A DNA stretch of 64,000 bases from Piscinibacter sp. (lineage in GTDB: Bacteria > Pseudomonadota > Gammaproteobacteria > Burkholderiales > Burkholderiaceae_C). Made by a program: the position numbers and the translations under genes. The first letter of the stretch is position 1, and each line of letters opens with the position of its first letter. This document shows positions 17,658-26,255 of this stretch, in pieces. The stretch is from positions 1 through 64,000 of the forward strand of contig JAHBZL010000016.1 in the NCBI GenBank assembly GCA_019635485.1, read 5' to 3'. Below the pieces are notes generated by a model. That model saw only the letters and a program-made list of their open reading frames with translations. It did not search any database and was not told where the DNA came from.

Positions 17658-18466
17658 GGCCTGGCCTCGGGCGCCGTGCGGGCCAGCCGGTCCTCGATCA
17701 CCGGCCGGGTGACGAAGCCTTCGGTGCGCGTCCCGTCGGCCCAGAACAGGGTCGGCGTTCCATTGACGCCCAACTGGCGGGCGAGTGCGAGGTTGCGGTC
17801 GATCGGGTGCTCGCAGGAGGACGCTGTTGTCGCAGTTGGCGCAACTCCGTCGTGCATCGCCTGTCGCCATGCCTGTGCACGGTCCGCCGCGCACCAGATC
17901 GAGACCGGTCGCGCCATGCCCTGGAAGGGCAGAAGGAAGGTGTGGATCGTGACGTCGTCGAGGCCATCGAGTTCGGGTTCGAGCCGGCGGCAGAAGCTGC
18001 AGCCGGGGTCGCTGAAGACTGCGAGCTGGCGGCGGCCGTTGCCGCGCACCGTCGTGATCGCGTCCGCGACGGGCAGCGAACCGAATGCGATGGTTGCCGC
18101 CGATGGGATCTCGGCCGTCGCCGGCTCGGCACGCGCGGCGGCCAGCAGGCGCGGCCCGGTCAGGTCGGTCATCGTGCGCGTGTCGAAGAGGCGACCGAAG
18201 ATGAAGTAGCGCGGGTCGCGCGCGGCGACGAAGGCGACGTTGCCGTTCATCCAGACTTCGTAGACGCCAGGCACGGGCGAACGCGCGACCTCGGTGAAGA
18301 GCGTGCCGGGATGGGCCTTGCGCAGCACGCCGAGCAGTCGGGCCTCGTCGGCATTCGGGCCGGCCGCTACCGCCGCGGCCAGCGGCGACAGCAGCGCGAT
18401 GCACAGCGTGGCGAGTGCCGCGGGCCGCGTCAGCGGCCTGCAGCGGAGCGGGTCAGTAGGAGCCAT
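17654..18466 (-). CDS. dsbC: DsbC-like periplasmic disulfide isomerase
   Basis: A 270-aa protein with a signal peptide, an N-terminal dimerisation region, and a C-terminal thioredoxin domain with [14 protein letters not shown] (redox CSFC near residue 162) and a cis-Pro loop [11 protein letters not shown]. It should form or shuffle disulfides in TraN, TraU, TraV, TraF and TraH. Its site between traB and traV is the order of the gonococcal genetic island system. The ATG at 18466 overlaps the end of traB by 14 nt. Confidence 0.9.
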   Translation of the reverse strand: MAPTDPLRCRPLTRPAALATLCIALLSPLAAAVAAGPNADEARLLGVLRKAHPGTLFTEVARSPVPGVYEVWMNGNVAFVAARDPRYFIFGRLFDTRTMTDLTGPRLLAAARAEPATAEIPSAATIAFGSLPVADAITTVRGNGRRQLAVFSDPGCSFCRRLEPELDGLDDVTIHTFLLPFQGMARPVSIWCAADRAQAWRQAMHDGVAPTATTASSCEHPIDRNLALARQLGVNGTPTLFWADGTRTEGFVTRPVIEDRLARTAPEARP

Positions 18467-19793
18467 CGTCGTCGGCCTCCGTGCTGCGAGTGGTTGAAGA
18501 AGGGTTCGCGCTGGCGCGCTGCTCGGAGCTGGGCGGCGGCAGGTCGATGCGCACGCCCTTGGTGATGACGACGTCGATCTCGCGGCCGGCATCGACCTCG
18601 ATCACCGGAAACGTGTTCTCGGCGAGCTTGATGTAGTACTGCGCCAGCCGGTCGAGCGCGCGCCCGACGCCGGTGCCCAGGCCGGCGCGGTAGGCGTCGG
18701 CGCCCGAGGCGGTGGCGATCGTGCCCAGCGCCGAGGTGCTGTAGCTGGTCGACGAGGTGGCAAGTCCCTGGCCGATGCCGCTGACCACACCGGCCAGCAG
18801 CGCGTTGGCCAGCATCTGCCCCTGCTTGGTGACCAGGCGGCCACGCATCCCGACCTTGCCGTCTTCGCCGTACACGCTGCCCTGGATGCGGACTTCCAGC
18901 GCCGCGCCGTCGGCGCGCACGCAGGAGAGGTTCTCGGTGCGCAGGTAAGCGCGTTCGGAACTGATGTCGCCGTAGCCCGCCGCGATCACGAAGCAGTCGC
19001 GGTACTCGCCGCGGAAGCGGTTCGGCAGCACCGAGTTGTCGGAGAGGCGGATCAGCACGGGATGCGGATTGGATTGCGACTGGCCGCCGGTGGGCGCGTC
19101 CAGACCGCCGAGCAGCGTGCCGCGCGTGAAGCTCACGGGCAGGAAAGTCGACAGCGTGCGAGCGTCCGCGGTCGGAGGCGTCGGAGCGCTGGTAGCAGCG
19201 CGGTCGGCCACCGCGATGCGCGTCAGGGCCGGTGCGGCTGGGGCCGGAAGCGTCAGCGCCGAGGACAGAGGCGCTGGCGGTACGCCGGGTGGCATCGCCC
19301 CTGCAGGCCCGCGTGGCGCGGGTGGCGGTGGCGGTAGAGCCGAGGGCGGCGGCAGAGCCGGCACGGGTGCAACCGAATTGGGAGCGGGTGCCGGAACGGG
19401 CGCCTGCACCGCCTGCGTCGTCGCGGTCAACCGCTGCTCGAGTTCGGCGAAGCGCTGCATCGTTCGCGCCTCGAAAGCCTGGCGGTCCTTGTTCAGCCGG
19501 CTTTGTTCTTCGCGCTCGCTCTCGTACTGCGCGAGCTTGCTGCCGGCCGTACCGACCCACTGGTCCACCGGGTTGACCTGCTGGCCGGGTGGCATGACGC
19601 CGATGTTGGTGACCGGGCCGGGCGTGGCGCCACTGCCCTTGCTCGCTTGGCCCGACGGTGAGCTCTCGGCGAAGGCGAAGACCAGCCACAGCAGGCCCAC
19701 GCCGCCCAGCAGGATCGCGCCGAGCATGGCGTACTGGCGCTGCCGCGGCGTCAGGCGCTCAACGAGCGCGCGCATCGGTACGGGCAGGTTCAT
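18453..19793 (-). CDS. traB: TraB: secretion-channel scaffold (VirB10-like)
   Basis: A 446-aa protein with a short cytoplasmic start, one transmembrane segment ([21 protein letters not shown], about residues 20-41), a coiled coil ([34 protein letters not shown]), a long Pro/Ala linker (about 130-200), and a C-terminal VirB10/TrbI beta-barrel domain ([33 protein letters not shown] ... [20 protein letters not shown]). The pattern matches TraB spanning both membranes. The frame is intact and overlaps traK by 4 nt. The proline linker is unusually rich in PPP blocks. Confidence 0.93.
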   Translation of the reverse strand: MNLPVPMRALVERLTPRQRQYAMLGAILLGGVGLLWLVFAFAESSPSGQASKGSGATPGPVTNIGVMPPGQQVNPVDQWVGTAGSKLAQYESEREEQSRLNKDRQAFEARTMQRFAELEQRLTATTQAVQAPVPAPAPNSVAPVPALPPPSALPPPPPAPRGPAGAMPPGVPPAPLSSALTLPAPAAPALTRIAVADRAATSAPTPPTADARTLSTFLPVSFTRGTLLGGLDAPTGGQSQSNPHPVLIRLSDNSVLPNRFRGEYRDCFVIAAGYGDISSERAYLRTENLSCVRADGAALEVRIQGSVYGEDGKVGMRGRLVTKQGQMLANALLAGVVSGIGQGLATSSTSYSTSALGTIATASGADAYRAGLGTGVGRALDRLAQYYIKLAENTFPVIEVDAGREIDVVITKGVRIDLPPPSSEQRASANPSSTTRSTEADDDGSY

Positions 19794-20656
19794 CGTTCAC
19801 CTCCGCGGCGGATCACGTAGACGCTGGTGCTCTCGCCGGGTCGCAGCTGGTGGTGCTCGACCGCGACGCCCAGCACCTGGCCGCCAGCCTTGCTGTCGGG
19901 GCGGTCGAACTCCTGTTCGGCGAGCACCATCACAGCCGCGCTGATGTTCTGCAGCAGGTACTTCTCGCCGGTCATGCCGCGGCCTTCATAGCGGCGCATC
20001 AGTGCGAAGCGCGCCTCGGCCCACAGTTGCACCGGCTGGTTGAGCTCGTCGACGCGCACGTCTGGTGGCACGCGGTCCGAGGCCATCGCCACCAGCAGCG
20101 CCTTCATGGCGCGCACGTGATGAGGCGAGGAGCTCGACGGGCTGGTAGCGGCACGGCTGTCGACCGGCGCCGGCGGAACGCTGCGGTCGCGGATCAGGAT
20201 GGTGTCGGCCGGCGTGTCGGCCCGGCGCAGGATCAGTGTGTAGGTCGCGTGGGCCGACGAGATGAACAGGTTCACCGGCTTGCCGGCGGCGTTGCCATCG
20301 CCGGCGGTGGCGACCGGCCGCACGTAGATCTCACCCTTGTCGCGGTCGCACTCGACGACGATCTCTCCGGCAGGGTTGACCACTGGCGAGAGGGGTGCCA
20401 CCGGCGAGCCAGGCGAGCCGGATACACCAGCGGCCATGCTGCCGCAAGAGCTTGAGTGAATGTTGCCGAAGACGTCGGTGATCGGCGCACCGTCGATGCG
20501 GATGCGTGTCGGCTCCTTTGCCGACAGGATGGCTTCCACCGCGACGCCGTCGCGCGCGTCGACGACCTGCAGCGCGCGGCTTGCCGGAGTGCAGACCAGC
20601 GCGATCAGCGCGGCCGCGACGTGTCTTCGCGTGCCTGTGAGGCTACGAGGCCGCAT
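19790..20656 (-). CDS. traK: TraK: secretin-like core protein (VirB9-like)
   Basis: A 288-aa periplasmic/outer-membrane TraK with a signal peptide ending near ASRALQ. The N-terminal domain has DARDGVAVEAILSAKEPTRIRIDGAPITDVFGN, typical of TraK, and the C-terminal beta domain includes the AEARFALMRRYEGRGMTGEKYLLQNIS stretch that contacts TraV. A Ser/Gly/Pro-rich insert follows residue 70. The ATG at 20656 is preceded by AGGAG and overlaps traE by 14 nt. Confidence 0.9.
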   Translation of the reverse strand: MRPRSLTGTRRHVAAALIALVCTPASRALQVVDARDGVAVEAILSAKEPTRIRIDGAPITDVFGNIHSSSCGSMAAGVSGSPGSPVAPLSPVVNPAGEIVVECDRDKGEIYVRPVATAGDGNAAGKPVNLFISSAHATYTLILRRADTPADTILIRDRSVPPAPVDSRAATSPSSSSPHHVRAMKALLVAMASDRVPPDVRVDELNQPVQLWAEARFALMRRYEGRGMTGEKYLLQNISAAVMVLAEQEFDRPDSKAGGQVLGVAVEHHQLRPGESTSVYVIRRGGER

Positions 20657-21209
20657 GGGGAAGCTCCTTGAAGGTCTTGAGGTGCACGCGGCCGCCTGCA
20701 TAGCTGAACTCCACCAGATAGGCCTTCAGGTCGTTTGCGGTCTCGACGCCGTTGACCAGCGTGCGCAGCCGTCCGCGCACCACCACAGACTGACTCTCCT
20801 CGCTGGACACCAGCTGCTGCGGTGCGAACGCAGTGCTCGCGTTGATGCGCTTGAGCCGTCCCGCCTCGAGCTCCTGCCGGGTCTTCAGGGCGCCGTGCTG
20901 CTCGGGCTCGACGTAGCCGAGCAGGATGTCCTTCTTCCAGTCGATGGAAGCCGGTGTCACGTCGAGCACCAACCAGGCGACGAAGCTGCCCATCTGTTCC
21001 AGGTACTCGCCGCTGGCCTTGTCGCGTGTGACCCAGAACGACTTGTTGATCGAAGGCGGCACGACCACCGTGCGCACGGCGCCGAGCAGGTTCAGCACCG
21101 CGGCCAGCGCGAGCACATGGCCGGCCGCCAGTAGCCCGACGGCCGCGCCGAGCGTGCGGTTGCGCCGCCGCAGTTCCTTGAAGTCGCCGCTGAGCCGTTC
21201 GAAGTCCAT
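20643..21209 (-). CDS. traE: TraE: inner-membrane pilus assembly protein (VirB5/8-like)
   Basis: A 188-aa protein with one transmembrane segment (residues about 20-44) and a periplasmic domain of the TraE family: SFWVTRDKASGEYLEQMGSFVAWLVLDVTP, then GRLRTLVNGVETANDLKAYLVEFSYAGGRVHLKTFKE, the usual C-terminal signature. Functionally it is comparable to VirB8. It starts 19 nt after traL. Intact and of normal length. Confidence 0.92.
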   Translation of the reverse strand: MDFERLSGDFKELRRRNRTLGAAVGLLAAGHVLALAAVLNLLGAVRTVVVPPSINKSFWVTRDKASGEYLEQMGSFVAWLVLDVTPASIDWKKDILLGYVEPEQHGALKTRQELEAGRLKRINASTAFAPQQLVSSEESQSVVVRGRLRTLVNGVETANDLKAYLVEFSYAGGRVHLKTFKELPHAAS

Positions 21210-21228
21210 GGTGGGCGCACTCCAGGTT

Positions 21229-21528
21229 TCAGCCGACCATGCGGCGGATGTGCGAAGGCGGCGTGGCGCGCATCGCCGTTAGCGGGCTGGTCGGCAGGTG
21301 CCAGTAGAGCCAGTGGATCGCGAAGGCCGGGTGCTTGTCGGCCTTGATGCGGGCGATCCAGCGCGAGGTGAACAGCCCCGCGGCGAAGCACAGCGCGAAC
21401 GAGAGCTTCGAGCCCGACATGTAGCCCATGAACAGGCCCAGCAGCGCGGGCGCGGCGACGTCGACGTCCCAGAAGCCGATCTTCCATTGGTCGTCGAGGC
21501 GCCGCGGGATGTAGGTGTCGGCGTGCAT
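21229..21528 (-). CDS. traL: TraL: small inner-membrane pilus assembly protein
   Basis: A 99-aa protein with the TraL pattern: YIPRRLDDQWKIGFWDVD at the start, then two membrane segments (about 26-62), and a basic C-terminus ending HIRRMVG. It acts with TraE at the inner membrane, like VirB3. The ATG at 21528 is preceded by GGAGG. It follows traA by 39 nt. Confidence 0.9.
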   Translation of the reverse strand: MHADTYIPRRLDDQWKIGFWDVDVAAPALLGLFMGYMSGSKLSFALCFAAGLFTSRWIARIKADKHPAFAIHWLYWHLPTSPLTAMRATPPSHIRRMVG

Positions 21529-21567
21529 GGAGCCTCCGGGCGGCACGTTCAGCGAAGGGCCGGCGGC

Positions 21568-21924
21568 TCAGACAACCGCGCCCATGATCGCGCCGGCGAT
21601 CACCAGGCCGACAGCAGCGAAGATCGCCAAGCCGACGTAGAACAGCACCGGCCCGAAGTTGCGCAGCGCTGCCAGCGAGATCAGCGCGACGACGAAGCCC
21701 ACGAAGCCGACAAGCGCCTTGATGCCGGGGCCGAGGCTCGCGATGGCGGTGAGCGCGGAAGTCAGCGGGCCGGTGATGCCAGTGAAGGCGACCAGGTCGA
21801 GCGCATGGCCGGGGAATGCGATGCCCAGGCCGAGCGCGATCAGGCACAGCAGGGCGGCAACGGTCCACGGCCGGCGCGCAGCGCGGCGGGCGAGCGGGGG
21901 AACGGCAAGGGTGGTGGTGGTCAT
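21568..21924 (-). CDS. traA: TraA-like prepilin
   Basis: A 118-aa protein with a basic leader (PPLARRAARRPW), a first hydrophobic segment ending FPGHALDL (probable processing near AHA/HAL), and two hydrophobic helices (ALVGFVGFVVALISLAAL and VLFYVGLAIFAAVGLVIAGAIMGAVV). That is the arrangement of F-type pilin precursors. Located directly upstream of traL, as in F. The operon S26 peptidase is a candidate processing enzyme. Pilins vary greatly in sequence, so the call is by topology and position. Confidence 0.75.
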   Translation of the reverse strand: MTTTTLAVPPLARRAARRPWTVAALLCLIALGLGIAFPGHALDLVAFTGITGPLTSALTAIASLGPGIKALVGFVGFVVALISLAALRNFGPVLFYVGLAIFAAVGLVIAGAIMGAVV

Positions 21925-22071
21925 GGAAACCTCATCGGTTGAGCGTGGAAGGAGGAACGCGGGTTGGTGGATGACGTGATGGCTTGGGCGTACGAGCGCC
22001 GGCCGGCGGTGCCCGGCAGCTGGACCAGCGCCATGCGGGCCGGACTGCGCCGCAGGAGCGCACCCTCGGGC

Positions 22072-22782
22072 TCACAGCGCGCCTCCGTCACGTTCGAAGA
22101 TGACCTCGACACGCCGGTTGGCTGCCCGGCCCGAAGCGCTGTCGTTGCCGGCGGCGTAGCAGCACGCGCCTTGCGACTGCACGCGCACTTCGGTGCCGGC
22201 AAGCAGGCGCGAGTGGCGCGCCGTCAGGTAGCGCTGCACCGCCTCGGCGCGGGCTTGTGCCAGAGCCTGGTTTGATGCAGCGGGCCCGATGCTGTCGGTA
22301 CGCCCTGCGATCAACACACGGCGAATCGGCAGCGGCTGTGTGGCCGCGAGATCGAGGGCGTCACGCCCCGCGGTGTCAAGGTCCGATCGACCGAAGCCGA
22401 AGTGCACGACGACCTTCAGCGGCGACGGGTCTTCGATCGCCTCGGACGCCGAAGCTTGCGGTGGCCTGTGCGAGACCGTCGGCGTCAGCGTCAACGCGTC
22501 CTGCGCGCGCTGCGTAGGCGAAGGCGACGGATCCACGGCGACGGGGGTCGAAGCGGGCGCAGGGAGCGACTTGGCGCTGGGCCGTGGGCAGGCTGGCGGC
22601 TGGCACAGCGCGAAGCGGGCGTCGCCACCGAAGCCGGACTGCGCGATGCGTGCTGCGCCCAAGCTAGGCGCCGCAGGTGCCGGTGACATCGACGGGTTTG
22701 GCCCAGCCAGTTCAATCGAACTGCAGGCGGCCGCGCCGAACGCAATCCACGCCAGCAGCGTGCGAATGGCAGGGCGCTTCAC
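22072..22782 (-). CDS. OmpA-family peptidoglycan-binding lipoprotein
   Basis: A 236-aa protein with a GTG start (22782) overlapping the transglycosylase stop as GTGA. It has a lipobox-like FGAAACSS near residue 20, a Pro/Ser-rich linker, and a C-terminal OmpA domain (about 125-235): [55 protein letters not shown], and [17 protein letters not shown]. The D and R that bind diaminopimelate in OmpA-type domains (TDSIG..N..L...RA) are present. It should anchor the secretion channel, or a pore near the transglycosylase, to peptidoglycan. Confidence 0.85.
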   Translation of the reverse strand: MKRPAIRTLLAWIAFGAAACSSIELAGPNPSMSPAPAAPSLGAARIAQSGFGGDARFALCQPPACPRPSAKSLPAPASTPVAVDPSPSPTQRAQDALTLTPTVSHRPPQASASEAIEDPSPLKVVVHFGFGRSDLDTAGRDALDLAATQPLPIRRVLIAGRTDSIGPAASNQALAQARAEAVQRYLTARHSRLLAGTEVRVQSQGACCYAAGNDSASGRAANRRVEVIFERDGGAL

Positions 22783-23306
22783 GGCCTGACTCCCGCAGCT
22801 ACCGGCAGCTTGCGGAAGACCTGCCACGCGTAGCGCGACCGGGCTTCGGTGCACCGTGTGCCCTTCAGCTGCGAGCAGGCGGCGTTGTAGGCTCCAACCC
22901 CGTTCCACGTCGCGCCGTGGCGCGAGAACGTGTCCGCGAGCAGCCAGGCGCCGACCTGGATGTTGGTGCAGGGGTCGAACAAGTGCGTTTCGGCGATGCC
23001 GTGCCTGGCCAGCTGCGGCAGGTGCGAGCTGTTGATCTGCATGAGACCGATGTCGTACGAGCCAGTGCGCGCCACGTGTGACCGGTTGACCGCGCGCGGA
23101 TTGAGGTTCGACTCGACGCGGGCGATCGCATAGAGCAGTTCGGCGGCGACGCCGTAGCGCTGCGCCGCCTGTTCCCAGCAGGCCTGCGCCGGCAGGGCTC
23201 CGAGCGCCACGAGCCCGAGCGCAGCCCACTGCGCGACGCGCGCCAAAGCCGACCGCGAGGCGGACGAAGCGCAAGGCAACGGGGTGGGCAGAGTGGCGGA
23301 CATCAC
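22779..23306 (-). CDS. Lytic transglycosylase (LtgX/VirB1-like)
   Basis: A 175-aa secreted SLT-domain enzyme. After a signal peptide ending near ALPAQA, the catalytic Glu is in [18 protein letters not shown], followed by the family motifs [12 protein letters not shown] and NGVGAYNA. It cleaves peptidoglycan to let the secretion apparatus cross the wall, as LtgX does in the gonococcal island. A second ATG at 23303 is possible. Coupled to the OmpA-like lipoprotein gene by a 4-nt overlap. Confidence 0.9.
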   Translation of the reverse strand: MMSATLPTPLPCASSASRSALARVAQWAALGLVALGALPAQACWEQAAQRYGVAAELLYAIARVESNLNPRAVNRSHVARTGSYDIGLMQINSSHLPQLARHGIAETHLFDPCTNIQVGAWLLADTFSRHGATWNGVGAYNAACSQLKGTRCTEARSRYAWQVFRKLPVAAGVRP

Positions 23307-23451
23307 AGCTCCGAAGACAGGTCGGCACGCTCGCTGGCCAGTAGGCCGCGAGGCAAGGCTGGCGATGCCAGCGAGGGTCGGGTTCGGGTGGGCCGGCGTC
23401 GAAGCCGGCAGGGTGCTCAGCGGGTCGGCGCGCTCGCGAGCGAGGGCCGCA

Positions 23452-23946
23452 TCACCCGGGGCGTGGCAGTCGCCATCGGGACGAGCGATCGGCCATGTTC
23501 AGCCGGGCCTGGCGCAGCACGCGCGTGTCAGCGTCGTCGATGAGGCGGGCGAGGGCGACGCAGGCGGTGGTCAGCTGGTCGAGCTGGAACTTGGGGTTCG
23601 GGTGCCGGTTGGCCGGCGAGCGCTGCACGGCCTGCAGCAGCTCGTACTGCGGACGCCACATCGACTCGCGTCGGCGCGGCGTGTTCGGCGCGCGCAGCAC
23701 GAGCTGGGTGCCAAGGAAGCCGAAGATGCGACTGGGCGCGTCGTCCGCTTCGAAGACCAGCGACACGCAGGCGCTGATCAGGTCCGGGAAGCGGAAGGTG
23801 GGCGACGTGTTGTCGTCACTGCGCAGCAGGCCGTACAGCCACTCGTGCTCGTCGAGGAAGAGCCGCGTCTCGACGGTGTCTGCGTGCTCGCCGGGCGAAC
23901 TGCCGTGGGTGCCGGCGTCTGGGGCGTTGTGCGAAGCGGAGATCAT
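23452..23946 (-). CDS. Conserved-looking 164-aa protein with internal repeat
   Basis: A soluble protein with no signal or membrane segment. Two similar stretches are seen: [18 protein letters not shown] (about residue 49) and [18 protein letters not shown] (about residue 118), a duplicated unit of about 18 residues. Each is followed by a D/A-rich stretch and basic residues, which recalls small partition or DNA-binding proteins but is not diagnostic. It lies between the accessory pair and the transglycosylase gene, in tra orientation. Function unknown. Confidence 0.6.
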   Translation of the reverse strand: MISASHNAPDAGTHGSSPGEHADTVETRLFLDEHEWLYGLLRSDDNTSPTFRFPDLISACVSLVFEADDAPSRIFGFLGTQLVLRAPNTPRRRESMWRPQYELLQAVQRSPANRHPNPKFQLDQLTTACVALARLIDDADTRVLRQARLNMADRSSRWRLPRPG

Positions 23947-24136
23947 GGGCGCATCCCTGGGTCATCGGCTGCGGGCGGTGCTCTTTGGAGCGGGTGACTG
24001 GAAGGGTAGGCAGGGTGCGGCGCGACGGCTGGCGTGAATGCAGTGAATGAGAGGGGGGTTTCGAGGCCAGCGGCCACGGCATCCCCGGCGAGCGCAATTC
24101 CGCCGGCTAAACTCCGGTCCGCTCCTGCATCCCCCT

Positions 24137-24622
24137 ATGTCCTCACCCCCGCACCTCTACACGTTCGGCTACGAAGGCCTCGACATCGACGCCTTCGTCG
24201 CGCGCCTGCAGTCGGCCGGCATCAGGATCATCGTGGACGTGCGCGAGCTGCCGCTCTCCCGCAAGCGCGGCTTCTCGAAGACCGCCTTTGCGGCGGCGTT
24301 AGCCGAGGCCGATATCGCCTACCTGCACGCGCCGACGCTGGGCTGCCCGAAGGAGGTGCGCGACCAGTACAAGCGCGATGGTTCGTGGTCGCGCTACACG
24401 AGCGGGTTCATGAAGCACTTGGCGGCGCAGAAGGCCTCGGTCGGCGAACTGGCGAAGATTGCCAGGGCGACCCGCAGTTGCCTGGTCTGCTTCGAGGCGG
24501 ACTTCAACTTCTGCCATCGCACCTTCGTGGCGCGCGCCGCCCATGCGGCCGGTGCGCCTTCGGTCATGCACCTGAGCGCTAGAAAAATGTGCTCTGACTC
24601 GGGTCTTCGGGCTGTGGCTTAG
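24137..24622 (+). CDS. DUF488 family protein
   Basis: A 161-aa DUF488 protein: YTFGYEGLDIDAFVARL at the start, IIVDVRELPLSRKRGFSKTAF, YLHAPTLGCPKEVRDQYK, then LVCFEADFNFCHRTFVARAAH (conserved C..E.....CHR). The family is common near defence and stress loci, but its biochemistry is not settled. The ATG at 24137 is chosen; an upstream frame start is not needed. It is the only plus-strand gene inside the tra region, and its last 44 nt overlap the 3' end of the next, opposing gene. The tail after MHLSA has no family counterpart and may be a read-through extension. Confidence 0.8.
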   Translation: MSSPPHLYTFGYEGLDIDAFVARLQSAGIRIIVDVRELPLSRKRGFSKTAFAAALAEADIAYLHAPTLGCPKEVRDQYKRDGSWSRYTSGFMKHLAAQKASVGELAKIARATRSCLVCFEADFNFCHRTFVARAAHAAGAPSVMHLSARKMCSDSGLRAVA

Positions 24623-25412
24623 GCGGGTAGATCAGGCTCACCCCGAGCCACTGGTCGGGGAAGCGATGGATGGTGCCCATCAACAGCATTAGATCCTTGG
24701 AGAGCAGGTCGCGCTCCAGCTTGTCCCGAAAGGGCGCCTCCCAGTGCCTGCCATGCTGCCGCCGCGCGTTGCGGTACAGCGCACAGGCCTCCCAATCGAC
24801 GAGCTTGACCCGGACGGACTTGGTCGCATCCACCGGGCCGTACTCGCAGTGGTAGTAGAAGTCGAACGGGATCTTCTCGAGCAAGCGGACCTGGCGCTGA
24901 TCCTCCTCGGCATCGAATAGGCTGTTCTGTTGCTGCATCTGCAGCAGCTTGGAGCGCTCGTCGGCGGTCCAGTCGGCGTTCTTGGTCGCCTTGATCTCGA
25001 GCGACGTGATGCGGGCTGGCTTGAACAGTGCCAGCGTCGTGCCGGCCGCTTGCCGCGCCTGCTCCATCGCTTCGAAGTCGGTGAAGACGGGCTGCTGCGC
25101 CAGCACCGCCATGCGAGCAGGCCAGCCGTGCTTGCCGGCCTTCATCGGCTCGGCGTCGCAGACGATCGTATCGACGAAGATGCGGTGGCTTTCAGGGCGG
25201 TGGTCGTCGCGTGACTTCTCGAGGCGCACGTCGATCCACTGCCACTTGCGGAACTGCTGTTCGTCGGCCACCAGCCTAAACGGCACCGGAAACAATCGCA
25301 CGAGCTTGCCGCCCGCCGTCAGGCCGGCCACGCAGGAGGTTTCGGCGTACTTCGCGCTCGGCGACGGGTAGGTCTTGCACAGGATCAGCACGCGCTCGAC
25401 AAACGAGGCCAT
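24579..25412 (-). CDS. Unknown 277-aa partner of the DUF488 gene
   Basis: A soluble protein beginning MASFVERVLILCKTYPSPSAKYAETSC with a conserved-looking N-terminus (AGLTAGGKLVRLFPVPFRLV, then FRKWQWIDVRL), a central helical part and a C-terminal PDQWLGVSLIYPPKPQ. No signal peptide and no known catalytic motif. It converges on the DUF488 gene with a 44-nt tail overlap, so the two could regulate each other through antisense pairing. Together they form an accessory insert between the DUF4400 gene and the rest of the tra operon. Function unknown; a defence or nucleic-acid-processing role is only a hypothesis from the DUF488 partner. Confidence 0.65.
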   Translation of the reverse strand: MASFVERVLILCKTYPSPSAKYAETSCVAGLTAGGKLVRLFPVPFRLVADEQQFRKWQWIDVRLEKSRDDHRPESHRIFVDTIVCDAEPMKAGKHGWPARMAVLAQQPVFTDFEAMEQARQAAGTTLALFKPARITSLEIKATKNADWTADERSKLLQMQQQNSLFDAEEDQRQVRLLEKIPFDFYYHCEYGPVDATKSVRVKLVDWEACALYRNARRQHGRHWEAPFRDKLERDLLSKDLMLLMGTIHRFPDQWLGVSLIYPPKPQPEDPSQSTFF

Positions 25413-25595
25413 TCACGCACCCCGTTCGGCACAATGGGCCGTGCGGCCGAGCGCTTCGTACAACGGCGCCGGCCCGAGCACGACGTCCTTCAGCCCGTCC
25501 CCAACGCGTTGCGAGTCCGCGCAAGCATGCACATCGTCGTTTGCGCCGCGAAGGCGTCGGCGATCGCGTTCGGCGACGCGGGCTTGTCTGTTCAT
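25413..25595 (-). CDS. Possible 60-aa ORF upstream of the DUF488 partner
   Basis: MNRQARVAERDRRR... ends directly at the start codon of the 277-aa gene. No ribosome site is visible before its ATG and no motif is recognised. It may be just the leader of the accessory gene; kept because of the tight junction. Confidence 0.25.
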   Translation of the reverse strand: MNRQARVAERDRRRLRGANDDVHACADSQRVGDGLKDVVLGPAPLYEALGRTAHCAERGA

Positions 25596-25628
25596 TGGGG
25601 AGCAGCATAGCGGCCCACGAGGGCGGGG

Positions 25629-26255
25629 CTACGGTGCTCGCCGATGGAAGCTGGCGAGTGCGCAGGCGGCGAGGGCGCTGATCACCAGTGGGACGCTCGG
25701 CAGCAGCGTCGGATGGACCATGGCCGGAACCACGCTGGCAATGACGGCGCCGCACGCGACGACGATGGCGGCACAGATGGCTAGGGCGAACAGTTCTGGA
25801 TCGTGCTGCACGAACTCGCGCGACCTGACCGCGCGCACGACGTAGCCGTCCACGAGCGCGGCGATGGTGAACGCCACGAGCCAGGGCAGCCACTCCACGA
25901 TCATCGACAGGCGGAACAACGCGAGCAGGAGCAGCGCTTCGACGGCGCGGAAGTAGCTGTTGTCCAAGAGGCGGCGGTTGACCGTCGCCATTTCGCGCGC
26001 CACGGCGGTGTCGAAGGGGGCGGCGGTGGAGGCATTGGTCGCTTCCGGAGGGAGGGCAGGCTGCCGGGTCGCGTCCTGCGCCCCAAGCGCGCGTTCGAGC
26101 ATCCGCTCTGCGGGGATCGGGCCCCACGCGTCGGCCGCCGCGGCATGCTCCAGCCGCAGTTGCGCCAGGAAGTGCTCGGGCGGATGCGCCGACGGCAGGT
26201 ACAGCACCAGCGCCAGCACCACCAGCGGCGAGGTGACGGCCACGAGGCGGATCAA
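25629..26255 (-). CDS. DUF4400 integrating-element membrane protein
   Basis: A 208-aa inner-membrane protein with an N-terminal membrane segment (MIRLVAVTSPLVVLALVLYLP) and three or four more in the C-terminal half (EWLPWLVAFTIAALVDG, LALAICAAIVVACGAVIASVVPA, SVPLVISALAACALASF). It contains RRLLDNSYFRAVEALLLLALFRLSMI, the region typical of DUF4400 proteins that sit next to traD in SXT-like and related elements. The start overlaps the traD stop by 4 nt, so it probably helps the coupling protein. Confidence 0.82.
   Translation of the reverse strand: MIRLVAVTSPLVVLALVLYLPSAHPPEHFLAQLRLEHAAAADAWGPIPAERMLERALGAQDATRQPALPPEATNASTAAPFDTAVAREMATVNRRLLDNSYFRAVEALLLLALFRLSMIVEWLPWLVAFTIAALVDGYVVRAVRSREFVQHDPELFALAICAAIVVACGAVIASVVPAMVHPTLLPSVPLVISALAACALASFHRRAP

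Noticed and set aside
24047-24136. Upstream extension of the DUF488 frame from 24047
   Set aside because: The family begins at YTFGYEG right after the ATG at 24137. The extra codons are Arg-rich filler from the promoter region.
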